NCBI GenBank assembly: GCA_035295745.1
Contig: DATGIL010000033.1
Span: forward strand, 1 to 64,000
Source of the DNA: JAIQFL01 sp035295745
Lineage (GTDB): Bacteria; Acidobacteriota; Terriglobia; Bryobacterales; Bryobacteraceae
Direction of reading: 5' to 3'
Length of the DNA stretch: 64,000 nt
Shown: positions 8,521 through 17,013 of the stretch, one piece after another
Position numbering within the stretch: the first letter of the stretch is position 1
How the letters are laid out: each line of letters opens with the position of its first letter
Made by a program: the position numbers and the translations under genes
Notes under the pieces: generated by a model
The model's input: only the letters and a program-made list of their open reading frames with translations
Database searches by the model: none
What the model was told of the DNA's origin: nothing

Positions 8521-11500
8521 CTATTGCTGCCGTTCCACTTTGATCGTATTGTCGTCGGGCGACCGATCCACCAGCTTGTTCCACGGGTCAATGCCAGCCG
8601 TCACGGGGATCGCGTCCACCAGGAGCGTGAATTCCTGCTCGTTGCGGTCGATCTTGTGCTTTTGCAAGTAGAGGAGCTTCTCTTTGTCGCCGAATACGCC
8701 GATATCGATCCAATCGGCCAGGGGGACCTCGCGCTCCTCGCCCTGCTCCGACGCCTTGAGTTTGCGAGCGGCGACTTTCAGCTTTACCTCGTACTTGCCA
8801 TTGGCCGCTGTCCGCCAGCTTGCCGAGAGTGCGCGGTTCTCGTAGAGCGTCACGGCATCGAACATGTCGTCGATGAGGTAACCATACTGCGCGGGCATCA
8901 CGGCCCTCAGGCGCGCTTCCAGTTCGAGCGCGTTGGTATACGGCGGCTCCTGGAAGGCGACATCCTGCACGTATCCGCGCAGCGCCCGGTTGATCGCTTC
9001 TTCGCCGACGTAATCCTGGAGCGCATAGAAAACCACGCTGGCCTTGTTGTAGCGGATATAGCTCTGTCCCTCGCAGCGGATCAGCGGCAGCTCCTGCTTC
9101 TTCTCGCTGCTTCGGCCCCCGAGATACCTGTCCATTTCGTATTTGAGGAAACGCTTCATGTGCTCCGGGCCGTATTCCTGCTTCATCACCATGAGGGCGG
9201 TGTATTGCGCCAGCGATTCGGACATGACGGTGGCGCCTTGCACATCGCCGCCGATCACCTGGTGCGCCCACCACTGGTGCGCTACCTCATGTGCGGTTCC
9301 GTAAAACGGATAGTCGACGTCTTCCTCGTCGGCGGGATCGACACGCGCGATGAATCCGATGCTCTCTGAATACGGAATCGACGCGGGGAAGGATTGGGCG
9401 AACTGGTCGTAGCGCGGAAACTCCACGATGCGCACGGTCTTGTTCTGGTACGGGCTGAAGTTCCGTGTGCAATAGTCGAGCGAGGCTTTGACGCCCTTCA
9501 TCATCCTGGCGAGGTTGTACTCGTGGCCGGGGTGATAGTAAATGGCGAGATCGACATCATTCCAGCGGTCGCGCAGCACCCGGTAGCGGGCGGAGAGTAC
9601 GGAGAAGAAATTCAGGATCTTGCCGCGTGAACGATATTGGAACAAGTGGCGGCCGCCTTCGCTCCAATCGCGCACCAACTCGCCGGGTGCGACGGCGATC
9701 TGATCCGGCGCAGTAGAAATCACGGCTTCGAACTGCACCCAATCGGCATCGTGCGAGATATAGGTGAAGCGGCGAGCGGCTACGTCGTGGATGTCCGCGG
9801 CGCGCGGTTTCGGGGCCAGGCCGTATTTGCGACGCGTGTCGTCCTCGCTTAGCTCGCCATTGGCATCATATCCAAATTGCGGCAGGCTGCCGCTGTTGAA
9901 GAACGTTCCGTTAGCAACGATATCCGTAGGGGCGGTGTCGTTGGGAAATCCGTGCGGCTGCCACTCGATGTCGAATTCGAGCTCTCCGGAGGCGCCGGCG
10001 GGCCAGGGCTGCGCCATCCGGTAAGTTTGCGTCTGGAGCGCGCGATCGCTTCTTTCCAGGTGCGCTTCGGGCGAGAAGCGCAGAGTGTGGATGGTCCAGT
10101 CTTGCGGAAGGTCCAACAACACCTCCGAAATGGGCTCGCTGAATTTGTTAGCCAGATCGTAGTGGCCGTGGATGCGCACGCGACGCTGGTCCGGTTCCAG
10201 ATCGACCCGGAGAGTGGCGGTGGTAATCATGGGCCCCGGCGACTTTTCGTAGGCCTTATACTCGCGTTCGTAACGCAACTGGAGCTTTTCGCGCTGACTG
10301 CGTGTGCGGTACGGGTTGAGCACGTTGGTGTTGTAAAAGATGAAGCCGCCAATGGCAGCGAAGCAGATACCGGCCGCCACAGCCAATTTCCTTTGCGGCG
10401 CTTGGAATCGGGCGCGCGCGAAACTCCACCGTGAGCGCCAACCTGAAGCCAGACCCCGCACCCAGAACAGGTGCACTGCCAAGCCCAGCAGGATCGCCAG
10501 CGCCGACCAATAGCCGTAATACCAGAACACCGGTCCCAGAAAGTGTCCGTAGCCATTCATGTCGGAATAATCGTGGTCGGGATGTGAGCTGTAGTTGTAA
10601 AGGTGGTGCTCGAAGCCGAACTGATCCATGAAGGCGTACGCCAGATAGTAAACCACCATCACCAGATGACCCAGGTATTTGTGATTGACCAGGGTGTGCA
10701 CCGCCAGTGCCAGGGCGCATACCAGCCAGTAATCGTAAAGCTGCAGCCCGAAGAGGTCTTTCAGGTAAAGGCCCGGTTCCAGACGGGAATAGCCCTTGGC
10801 GAGCTGAATCGCCATTCCCGTAACCATCAACACGCATTCCAGCAGCACTTGCACCAGCATCAACGCGAACAGCTTCGAGAGCCAGAGCGACCATCCGGGC
10901 AAGGGCATGCTGTCCACGATCTCGTTCACGCCCGCGTCGCGCTCGCGCCACACCAACTCGCCCGAGTAGAAAGTAATGGTGATGAGTATGAAGAGAGCGA
11001 AGGTCCCTCCCACCAGTTCCAGCACCTGGTACGTGACGGGGTAGGTGGGTGTGCCATAGATGCTGCCCAGAGTGCGCGCGCTGACCACCATGAAGCCGGC
11101 TCCGGCCAGCACGATCACGGCGAAATAAATATTCTTGACGGTCTCAACGAACTGCATCCAGGTGAGGTGAAGCCACGTGGGGTACGTGGCGGCTCGCGGC
11201 AGCAGGGAACGGTCCACGCGCGCTGCCTGCTGCGCGGGAGCGCGGTGCTCCATGCGGAATTTCCACCAGGTGAAACCCATCAGCAGTCCCGCTAACGCCA
11301 ACCAGAGCAGACGGTTCCACAAGAGAAAACCCTCCAGCCCCGGAACACGAGTGTTTTTCTCAACGATGGTCCAATACTCGGTCAGGTAGCCGAAGGCAGT
11401 CATGCCAAACGGGTCCACCAGGGCGGCGAGAAACTTGTGCTCGATCTTATGTGTGATGGTGCCGGCGATGAGGTAGGCCGCCAGCAGCAGCACGCTGATC

Positions 11501-12057
11501 ATGTACACCGGAAGAATGCGGCGCGAGAGGACAGCCACGGAGAAAAACAGCGCGCCCAGAATCACCACGTTGGGAATCACCACGCTGAGATAGGGCGCCA
11601 CATAGGCAGTCCAGTGGTTGGCGCCGAGGCGCACGTGGTCAAGGCCGGGCATCAGCGTGCCCAGCCACAGACCGGTGCCGATGCCGGAGAAGACCAAGAT
11701 CAGCACCGCCGATGCGGCCAGAAACCGGCCGGCGAGGTAGGCGGTCTTACCGGCGCGCGAAGTGAAAATCAGCGGATCGATACGGCACTCGAAATCGCCG
11801 TACACCGCACTTCCCATGACGGCGGCTGTCACCAGGAGCCCGAACAGGCTGAGCCCGATCGTAAGATTGGCGAGGGTGAAAGGCGAGTTTGCCAGTACTT
11901 TGCCGCCCCCGCCGAAACTGACACTGGCGCCTTCGATTCCGCCGGCTGTGGCGGCCATGATCAGGCAGGCCAGCGGGGCAAAGAGGAGGAAGTAGACGTA
12001 GGTCGAGATGGCGCGCACTCGCCGGTCAATCTCGAATATGGCGACCGCGCGAATCAC
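8521..12057 (-). CDS. ABC transporter permease fused to M1-family metallopeptidase domain
   Basis: 1178 residues in two parts. The first ~600 form an ABC-2 type permease with about twelve hydrophobic segments. The C-terminal part is an M1 (gluzincin) peptidase with the zinc motif HEVAHQWW near residue 922 and the third ligand in SESLAQYTALMVM about 20 residues on. The peptidase part should sit outside the cytoplasm. This is a known but poorly studied architecture, annotated as 'ABC transporter permease/M1 family aminopeptidase'. Its start ATG overlaps the stop of the ATPase gene by 4 nt, so the two are translationally coupled. The substrate is unknown; export linked to peptide trimming is an inference. 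Confidence 0.9.
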   Translation of the reverse strand: MIRAVAIFEIDRRVRAISTYVYFLLFAPLACLIMAATAGGIEGASVSFGGGGKVLANSPFTLANLTIGLSLFGLLVTAAVMGSAVYGDFECRIDPLIFTSRAGKTAYLAGRFLAASAVLILVFSGIGTGLWLGTLMPGLDHVRLGANHWTAYVAPYLSVVIPNVVILGALFFSVAVLSRRILPVYMISVLLLAAYLIAGTITHKIEHKFLAALVDPFGMTAFGYLTEYWTIVEKNTRVPGLEGFLLWNRLLWLALAGLLMGFTWWKFRMEHRAPAQQAARVDRSLLPRAATYPTWLHLTWMQFVETVKNIYFAVIVLAGAGFMVVSARTLGSIYGTPTYPVTYQVLELVGGTFALFILITITFYSGELVWRERDAGVNEIVDSMPLPGWSLWLSKLFALMLVQVLLECVLMVTGMAIQLAKGYSRLEPGLYLKDLFGLQLYDYWLVCALALAVHTLVNHKYLGHLVMVVYYLAYAFMDQFGFEHHLYNYSSHPDHDYSDMNGYGHFLGPVFWYYGYWSALAILLGLAVHLFWVRGLASGWRSRWSFARARFQAPQRKLAVAAGICFAAIGGFIFYNTNVLNPYRTRSQREKLQLRYEREYKAYEKSPGPMITTATLRVDLEPDQRRVRIHGHYDLANKFSEPISEVLLDLPQDWTIHTLRFSPEAHLERSDRALQTQTYRMAQPWPAGASGELEFDIEWQPHGFPNDTAPTDIVANGTFFNSGSLPQFGYDANGELSEDDTRRKYGLAPKPRAADIHDVAARRFTYISHDADWVQFEAVISTAPDQIAVAPGELVRDWSEGGRHLFQYRSRGKILNFFSVLSARYRVLRDRWNDVDLAIYYHPGHEYNLARMMKGVKASLDYCTRNFSPYQNKTVRIVEFPRYDQFAQSFPASIPYSESIGFIARVDPADEEDVDYPFYGTAHEVAHQWWAHQVIGGDVQGATVMSESLAQYTALMVMKQEYGPEHMKRFLKYEMDRYLGGRSSEKKQELPLIRCEGQSYIRYNKASVVFYALQDYVGEEAINRALRGYVQDVAFQEPPYTNALELEARLRAVMPAQYGYLIDDMFDAVTLYENRALSASWRTAANGKYEVKLKVAARKLKASEQGEEREVPLADWIDIGVFGDKEKLLYLQKHKIDRNEQEFTLLVDAIPVTAGIDPWNKLVDRSPDDNTIKVERQQ

Positions 12058-12926
12058 GATCGCCTCCGCACCGCCGAGAAGTAGACATCTTCCACTTCGG
12101 GTTCGATGATTTGGAATTCCGGCCCGGGCGATTCCTCCGCATAGACGCGGACCAGTCGGCGGCCGGCATTCATACGGGCGGAAATCACCGGCAAGCGCTC
12201 GCGATATTCATCCGCCTTCGCGCGCTCCGCGGAGGTCTGCCAGATGCGGCCGCGCAGCTCGGCGGCGAGTTGCAGCGGATCGCCGGCCGTCAGTACCTGG
12301 CCGAGATGAATCACGGCCATCTGGCGGCACAGGTCGCTCACGTCGCCCACAATGTGCGTAGAGAGGATCACGATCACGTGCTCGCCGATCTCCCCCAGCA
12401 GGTTGTGGAAGCGGACGCGCTCCTCGGGGTCGAGGCCCGCGGTAGGTTCGTCGACGATGATCAGCTTGGGACCGCCGATCAGCGCCTGCGCGATGCCGAA
12501 GCGTTGTTTCATGCCGCCGGAAAACGCTCCCAGGCGCTGGTTGCGCGCGTCCCAGAGGTTGGTCTGCCGGAGTAACGCCTCAACGAGAGCGCGCCGCTCG
12601 GCTCCAGCCGAAATTCCCTTGAGGCGCGCGAGGTGGTCGAGCAGCGCTGCCGCTGTGACCTTCGGGTACAGCCCGAACTCCTGCGGCAGATAGCCAAGCA
12701 CGCGGCGGACGCCGTCTTTATCCCGGAGCACGTCAAGGTCATCGAGCCAGGCTGAGCCCGCGTCGGCATCCTGCAAAGTGGCCAGAATGCGCATCAGCGT
12801 GGATTTTCCAGCGCCGTTGGGGCCGAGCAGGCCGAAAATTCCCGCACCGATGGTCAGCGAAACTCCGCGGAGCGCACGCACACCGCCGGAGTAAGTCTTC
12901 GAGAGGCCCTCGATGCGCAATTCCAT
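12054..12926 (-). CDS. ABC transporter ATP-binding protein
   Basis: 290 residues. Walker A is GLLGPNGAGKSTLMRIL (residue ~35), the signature is FSGGMKQRFGIAQAL, Walker B is KLIIVDEPTAGLDPEER, and the switch His is in VILSTHIVGDV. It resembles the ATPases of ABC-2 drug/lipid or copper (NosF-like) exporters. The C-terminal ~60 residues form a family-specific tail. It should power the permease-peptidase encoded immediately downstream with a 4-nt overlap. The upstream region shows no obvious ribosome site, and TATACC lies directly before the ATG. Confidence 0.93.
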   Translation of the reverse strand: MELRIEGLSKTYSGGVRALRGVSLTIGAGIFGLLGPNGAGKSTLMRILATLQDADAGSAWLDDLDVLRDKDGVRRVLGYLPQEFGLYPKVTAAALLDHLARLKGISAGAERRALVEALLRQTNLWDARNQRLGAFSGGMKQRFGIAQALIGGPKLIIVDEPTAGLDPEERVRFHNLLGEIGEHVIVILSTHIVGDVSDLCRQMAVIHLGQVLTAGDPLQLAAELRGRIWQTSAERAKADEYRERLPVISARMNAGRRLVRVYAEESPGPEFQIIEPEVEDVYFSAVRRRS

Positions 12927-13265
12927 AGGTATAGGTTAAGTCCTCGATCGGTGATTGCGAGGATCTGGATTGGCGATGGGGTGCCACAGGTTCGGGATAT
13001 CGGAGTTCACGCCTGGTTAGAAGCGACCAGCTAAAAAAGCGTTCCGTCGTATTTTTGATGTCCCTGGTGCCAGCTTCACGCCGTAAGCTCATCTGGCGAC
13101 CGCACGAAAAGCGCCGACGGACTCGGTGTTTTGCGGCGGCGTTGCACTCCAAGTCGGCAGTTCATGCCGGCCCGTTCACTCTTCGCCTGACGGATCGACG
13201 CGGAACATACCCTTGATTCCCGGCGGAATCGGACCTATAAATCGGAATGGGGCATCTGCAGTGCG
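12927..13265. other. Divergent promoter region
   Basis: About 340 bases separate the leftward ABC genes from the rightward kinase-like gene. No gene, repeat or strong hairpin is apparent. It must carry the promoters for both directions. Confidence 0.4.
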
Positions 13266-14189
13266 ATGACCAGCCATTCGGACAATCTCGCGAGTCCTGC
13301 AAAACAGCGAGTGCTTACTCGCGCTCCGGAGGATCTTACCTGCGACCGCTTGGTCCGCTTGGGGGAGGGGATCAACAAAGTCGTCTACGCTTCCGAACAT
13401 TGGGTGATCAAACGCCAGCGTCGTCCTTCCGAGATCATTGCCTTGATCTGCGTCTGGAAGGTTCTGAAAAGGCTTGACCACTTCCTGCCCGGAGGGCTCG
13501 GACGGCGACTCCTGGAAAGACCTGGAAGGCAGATCCGGTTTCTCCGTCTGATATTCCAGGCTATCGTACTGCCCATCCCCAGAGGCTTTTGGCTGGCTAC
13601 GCACATCGGATCGCTCTGGAAGTGGCACTCCTCTCGGGAGGTCCAGGGCCAGATTCTCGCCGATTCCTACCTGTCTGGAACCACACTAATGCCGGGACGC
13701 GTGGCTTTCCCCCCATCACGAGTGAAGATTGGCGGCTGGCCCGGTTGGCTGGTGGTCTCGGAGGCGACGGAGCGAGTGGAGACGACCCTTCAAGATCGGA
13801 TCAATGATCTTGCACGCGCCCGGCGCTTCGACGATATCGAAGTCTGGCTGGAGCGGTTTCTGGACCTGCGGAAATCCGGCTGGAGGCACGGCGTTTTATC
13901 TCTGGACCCACATCTGAAAAACTACGGGGTCGTTGGAGACCGCGTGGTGCTCCTCGATGCGGGGGGCTTGACGAACGACTGGCAGGAGATAGAAGAACGG
14001 CTTGGCCTTCACGACGAGTTCGACAGTCCCCACGTACGGCTTGGACTCGAAATGACACTGCGAGACCGGCCCGATATTTCGCAGCGGTTTGATGCGCGCT
14101 GGAGAGCGACCGTGAACGCGGGCACCGTCCGAAATCACTGGCCGACGGATTTGCCAGGTCAAACCGGCGAGCAGCCGCCACCGACATAA
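13266..14189 (+). CDS. Protein-kinase-like fold protein, function unknown
   Basis: 307 residues. Kinase-fold landmarks are visible: a small loop and lysine strand (LGEGINKVVYASEHWVIKRQ, residues ~31-50), a catalytic-loop-like LDPHLKNYGV (residue ~217) and a metal-site-like VVLLDAGGL (~232). The spacing fits the D-x(4)-N ... D-x-G pattern of APH/ABC1/LPS-core kinases. Between the lobes lies an unusual hydrophobic, Arg-rich stretch (LRLIFQAIVLPIPRGFWLATHI). No known subfamily was recognised. It could phosphorylate a small molecule, a lipid or a protein, or be a pseudokinase. It is divergent from the ABC operon and is followed about 50 bp later by a small CPxC membrane protein. Confidence 0.65.
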   Translation: MTSHSDNLASPAKQRVLTRAPEDLTCDRLVRLGEGINKVVYASEHWVIKRQRRPSEIIALICVWKVLKRLDHFLPGGLGRRLLERPGRQIRFLRLIFQAIVLPIPRGFWLATHIGSLWKWHSSREVQGQILADSYLSGTTLMPGRVAFPPSRVKIGGWPGWLVVSEATERVETTLQDRINDLARARRFDDIEVWLERFLDLRKSGWRHGVLSLDPHLKNYGVVGDRVVLLDAGGLTNDWQEIEERLGLHDEFDSPHVRLGLEMTLRDRPDISQRFDARWRATVNAGTVRNHWPTDLPGQTGEQPPPT

Positions 14190-14240
14190 CTGCATGCCAT
14201 TTGTCACGCAGAGGCTGCCTCCCTTCTGGCTGCGGGGTCC

Positions 14241-14450
14241 GTGTTTATGCCAAACGGGAATTCGCCATTCCTCCCAGGAACTGCGCTGCTGTTCCGGCCG
14301 AAGTGTCCACTATGCCTCGCTGTCTGGCTCACCCTCGCCACAGGCATCGGCATTTCGGTATCCGCCGGGTGCGTGCGAAAGACCGAGAAGACCACGATCA
14401 GCAACATTCCCGAGTGCGCTGGTTCTCGGCCAAATAAGTCACCGCGGTAG
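14241..14450 (+). CDS. Small membrane protein with PKCPxC motif
   Basis: 69 residues (GTG 14241; an in-frame ATG follows at 14247). The centre, RPKCPLCLAVWLTLATGIGISV, combines a CPxC pair with one transmembrane helix. Similar short 'PKCPxCLA' membrane proteins occur in many bacteria without assigned function. The Cys pair could bind metal or be redox active. The tail is polar (VRKTEKTTISNIPECAG). It lies about 50 bp after the kinase-like gene on the same strand, so co-expression is possible. Confidence 0.5.
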   Translation: MFMPNGNSPFLPGTALLFRPKCPLCLAVWLTLATGIGISVSAGCVRKTEKTTISNIPECAGSRPNKSPR

Positions 14451-14574
14451 TGCATCCGCCGCTCGTCGGACGCACTGGCGGACAACGGACCCATTTCCGG
14501 CGAATCGTTGCCATACCTCTGCCTGTCGAGGTTTAAAGGCCCTTAGTCAGGTGTCCTAGGAGCTGGGACCCCTT

Positions 14575-17013
14575 TTAGTGGTCGAATAGGAATTCTTTGC
14601 TGGTCAGCATTGCCCACACCATGTCTTCGAGAGCCTGCTTATGGGCGTCGCGGCGCGCCTCTTCGGTGCCCTTGGACGCCTTCGCCGCGGCCAACGCTTC
14701 GGACAGCGACTGCCTCTCGGCATCGCTCGGATACCGGCTGTATGCCGACAGGAACATGTACTCCAGAATCCGGCGATCCGACAGCCCCAGCTTCAAGAAG
14801 AGCGCGATCGTGCCTTCGGGCGCACTCAGCTTCTTATTCAAGGTGTCGCCGTTAATCACGGCGAGCGCTTGCGCGATCGTCGGGTCGCTCGACCTCTCCG
14901 CAGCATCGCAGATATTGCGCGCGGGGCGGCCGAACGACGTGAGAAAGTCGGACTTTACCTGCGTGTCCGGCAATTGGAGCGCGCGCGTCCCCGCGGGATA
15001 GCCGTTGAACGCGGTGGGCGTCCCCGTCACCTGCGACATCGCGTCCAGAATCACTTCTGCCGACAGGCGGCGCACGATGTGCTTCGAATAGTAGATGTTG
15101 TCCGCTTGGTTGGTCGCGTTCGCCTCGCTGGAAAGCTGATAAGTGCTCGAATTCAAAATCAGCTTCATCAGCCGTTGCACGTCGTATCCGTGATCGACGA
15201 AGTCCTTCGACAACGCCGCGAAGAGCTCTTCGTTCGAGGCGGGATTGGTGGCGCGCACGTCGTCTACCGGATCCACCAGGCCGCGGCCCATGAAGTTTGC
15301 CCATACCCGGTTCACGATGGTGCGCGCGAACATGCTGTTCTTCGGACTGGTGAGCCACTCCGCGAAAACTGCGCGCCGGTCGCCCGGGGCATCGATCGCG
15401 ACGCTCTGACCGTCGAGCGGCGTTGGCGGCAGCGCTCGCGCGAGGCGGGGATGCAATACGTCACCCGAGGTCTTGGCGAATACAATGTTCTCACCGGCCA
15501 CGTTCCCGTTCTTCACGCCGACACGCGCGAAGAGATTCGCCATCTGGTAATACTGCGTCTGCGTCCACTTTTCGAGCGGGTGATTGTGGCATCGCGCGCA
15601 GGTGATGCGCTGCCCGAGGAACGCCTGGGTAGCATTCTCGGACACATCAATGGGGTCCTTGTGGAGGACAAAGTAGTTGAGCGCGCCGTTCTGCCGCGTG
15701 CTCCCGGAACTCAGGAAGATCTCGCGAGCAAACTGGTTCCACGGTTTGTTCTTGCGGACGGAATCGCGGATCCAATCGTAGAAGGCCCACATCGCCGTGG
15801 AATTGAGGCGGCGGGTGGAGACCAGTAACAGGTCGGACCATTTGTATGCCCAGTAGTCGACGAACTCATCGCGCTCCAGCAACCGGTCTACCACGTGCGA
15901 GCGCTTGTGGGGCGAGGTGTCGGCGAGGAAGTTCTCCACTTCTTCGGAAGTGGGCAGAATTCCGGCGGTGTCCAGGTATGCCCGCCGCAGGAAGGTGGCA
16001 TCGTCCGCCACCTTCGACGGCGCAATGCGCAGATTCTTCAGCTTCTCAACTACCAGATCGTCTATGAAGTTGCTTCGCGGAAACCTATCGTAGACATCGG
16101 CCGTGATCTGATTGGGAAAGGGCACCGTGAGTCGGGCATAGAGCACCTTGCTCGAATAGAACAGCGTGATGGCAGCCTCGCCGGCGCCGTTCATCTTCAC
16201 GTGGCCCCAGTCGTCGACCGTGGCGACGCCTTCATTGCTGGAACTGAATTTCACCCATCGGGTCACGTCTTCCGAATGCCCGTCCGAATACTGCGCTCGC
16301 ACTACCAGTTGCTGCTCGGCCTCGGGTGCGAGCACGGCAGCGGCAGGAAAGACTTCGAGCGAACGGACTTCCGCATCGGACGCCGCGGGTGCCGGAGCTC
16401 CGGCCGCAATCCACTCGCGAATCACACGGTACTCGAGAGAAGCCGGTTCGAATCGCTTTCCCCCTCCGTGAGGGATGGCGAACGAAGGCTTCGCCAGCAT
16501 CAGACTCGCCGGCGGGTCGGCCAACGACACCCGGCGGCCGACGGAAACTCGCGTCAGAGTCGCGTAGTCAGCATCGGGATCGTACCCGCGCAGCGTGAGC
16601 TTGAATCCGTTCTTACCGGCGAGAGCACCGTGGCAAGCGCCGGAGTTGCATCCCATCTTCGTCAGCACGGGGATGACGTGATTGCGGAAACTCCACTGGA
16701 AGGCGGCATGTGCATCTTTGACGCGCACCGTGGCGTTAGATGAGACCCCGTGCGATTTAGCGGTGATGCGTGCCTCACCATCTCCCACGGGGCGGACGAG
16801 ACCGTGCTCGTCCACGGTCGCGATCTTCGGGTCGGATGACGTCCACTCGGTCGTACGCGTCCAGTCTTCCTGATGGCCGGAAGCGGTCGCTTCGGCAATC
16901 AACTGCTGGCGCGCTTCGGGACCGGTGAGGTCGACCGTAGGTGGGAGTACGGCGAGCTTTTGAGCAAGAAGCGGGGCGGCGAGGAAAAGCAGGAGAGATT
17001 TGAGTCTCCTCAT
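14575..17013 (-). CDS. DUF1549/DUF1553 (PSCyt2/PSD1) domain protein with Big2 domain
   Basis: 812 residues, secreted (MRRLKSLLLFLAAPLLAQ). In order: Ig-like Big2-type domains (SDPKIATVDEHGLVRPVGDG; a second near SSNEGVATVDDWGHVK), a cytochrome-like segment with CNSGACHG, a DUF1549 domain (FIDDLVVEKLKNLRIAPS) with CARCHNHP, and a DUF1553 domain to the end. The two CxxCH-type motifs suggest haem, but this has not been shown for the family. Members are abundant in Planctomycetes and Solibacter and are always paired with DUF1501. ATG 17013 is chosen because it overlaps the DUF1501 stop by 4 nt and gives a signal peptide; the frame continues upstream only as out-of-frame DUF1501 sequence. Confidence 0.9.
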   Translation of the reverse strand: MRRLKSLLLFLAAPLLAQKLAVLPPTVDLTGPEARQQLIAEATASGHQEDWTRTTEWTSSDPKIATVDEHGLVRPVGDGEARITAKSHGVSSNATVRVKDAHAAFQWSFRNHVIPVLTKMGCNSGACHGALAGKNGFKLTLRGYDPDADYATLTRVSVGRRVSLADPPASLMLAKPSFAIPHGGGKRFEPASLEYRVIREWIAAGAPAPAASDAEVRSLEVFPAAAVLAPEAEQQLVVRAQYSDGHSEDVTRWVKFSSSNEGVATVDDWGHVKMNGAGEAAITLFYSSKVLYARLTVPFPNQITADVYDRFPRSNFIDDLVVEKLKNLRIAPSKVADDATFLRRAYLDTAGILPTSEEVENFLADTSPHKRSHVVDRLLERDEFVDYWAYKWSDLLLVSTRRLNSTAMWAFYDWIRDSVRKNKPWNQFAREIFLSSGSTRQNGALNYFVLHKDPIDVSENATQAFLGQRITCARCHNHPLEKWTQTQYYQMANLFARVGVKNGNVAGENIVFAKTSGDVLHPRLARALPPTPLDGQSVAIDAPGDRRAVFAEWLTSPKNSMFARTIVNRVWANFMGRGLVDPVDDVRATNPASNEELFAALSKDFVDHGYDVQRLMKLILNSSTYQLSSEANATNQADNIYYSKHIVRRLSAEVILDAMSQVTGTPTAFNGYPAGTRALQLPDTQVKSDFLTSFGRPARNICDAAERSSDPTIAQALAVINGDTLNKKLSAPEGTIALFLKLGLSDRRILEYMFLSAYSRYPSDAERQSLSEALAAAKASKGTEEARRDAHKQALEDMVWAMLTSKEFLFDH

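Noticed and set aside
13176..13628. A 150-residue minus-strand frame.
   Set aside because: Overlaps the kinase-like gene, which has recognisable motifs; the frame resembles nothing known.
14548..14580. Rho-independent terminator near GGTGTCCTAGGAGCTGGGACC followed by TTTT.
   Set aside because: The arms pair poorly, so a hairpin is not supported.
16440..16465. tRNA T-loop-like GGTTCGAATC.
   Set aside because: It lies inside the DUF1553 coding region and no cloverleaf forms around it.
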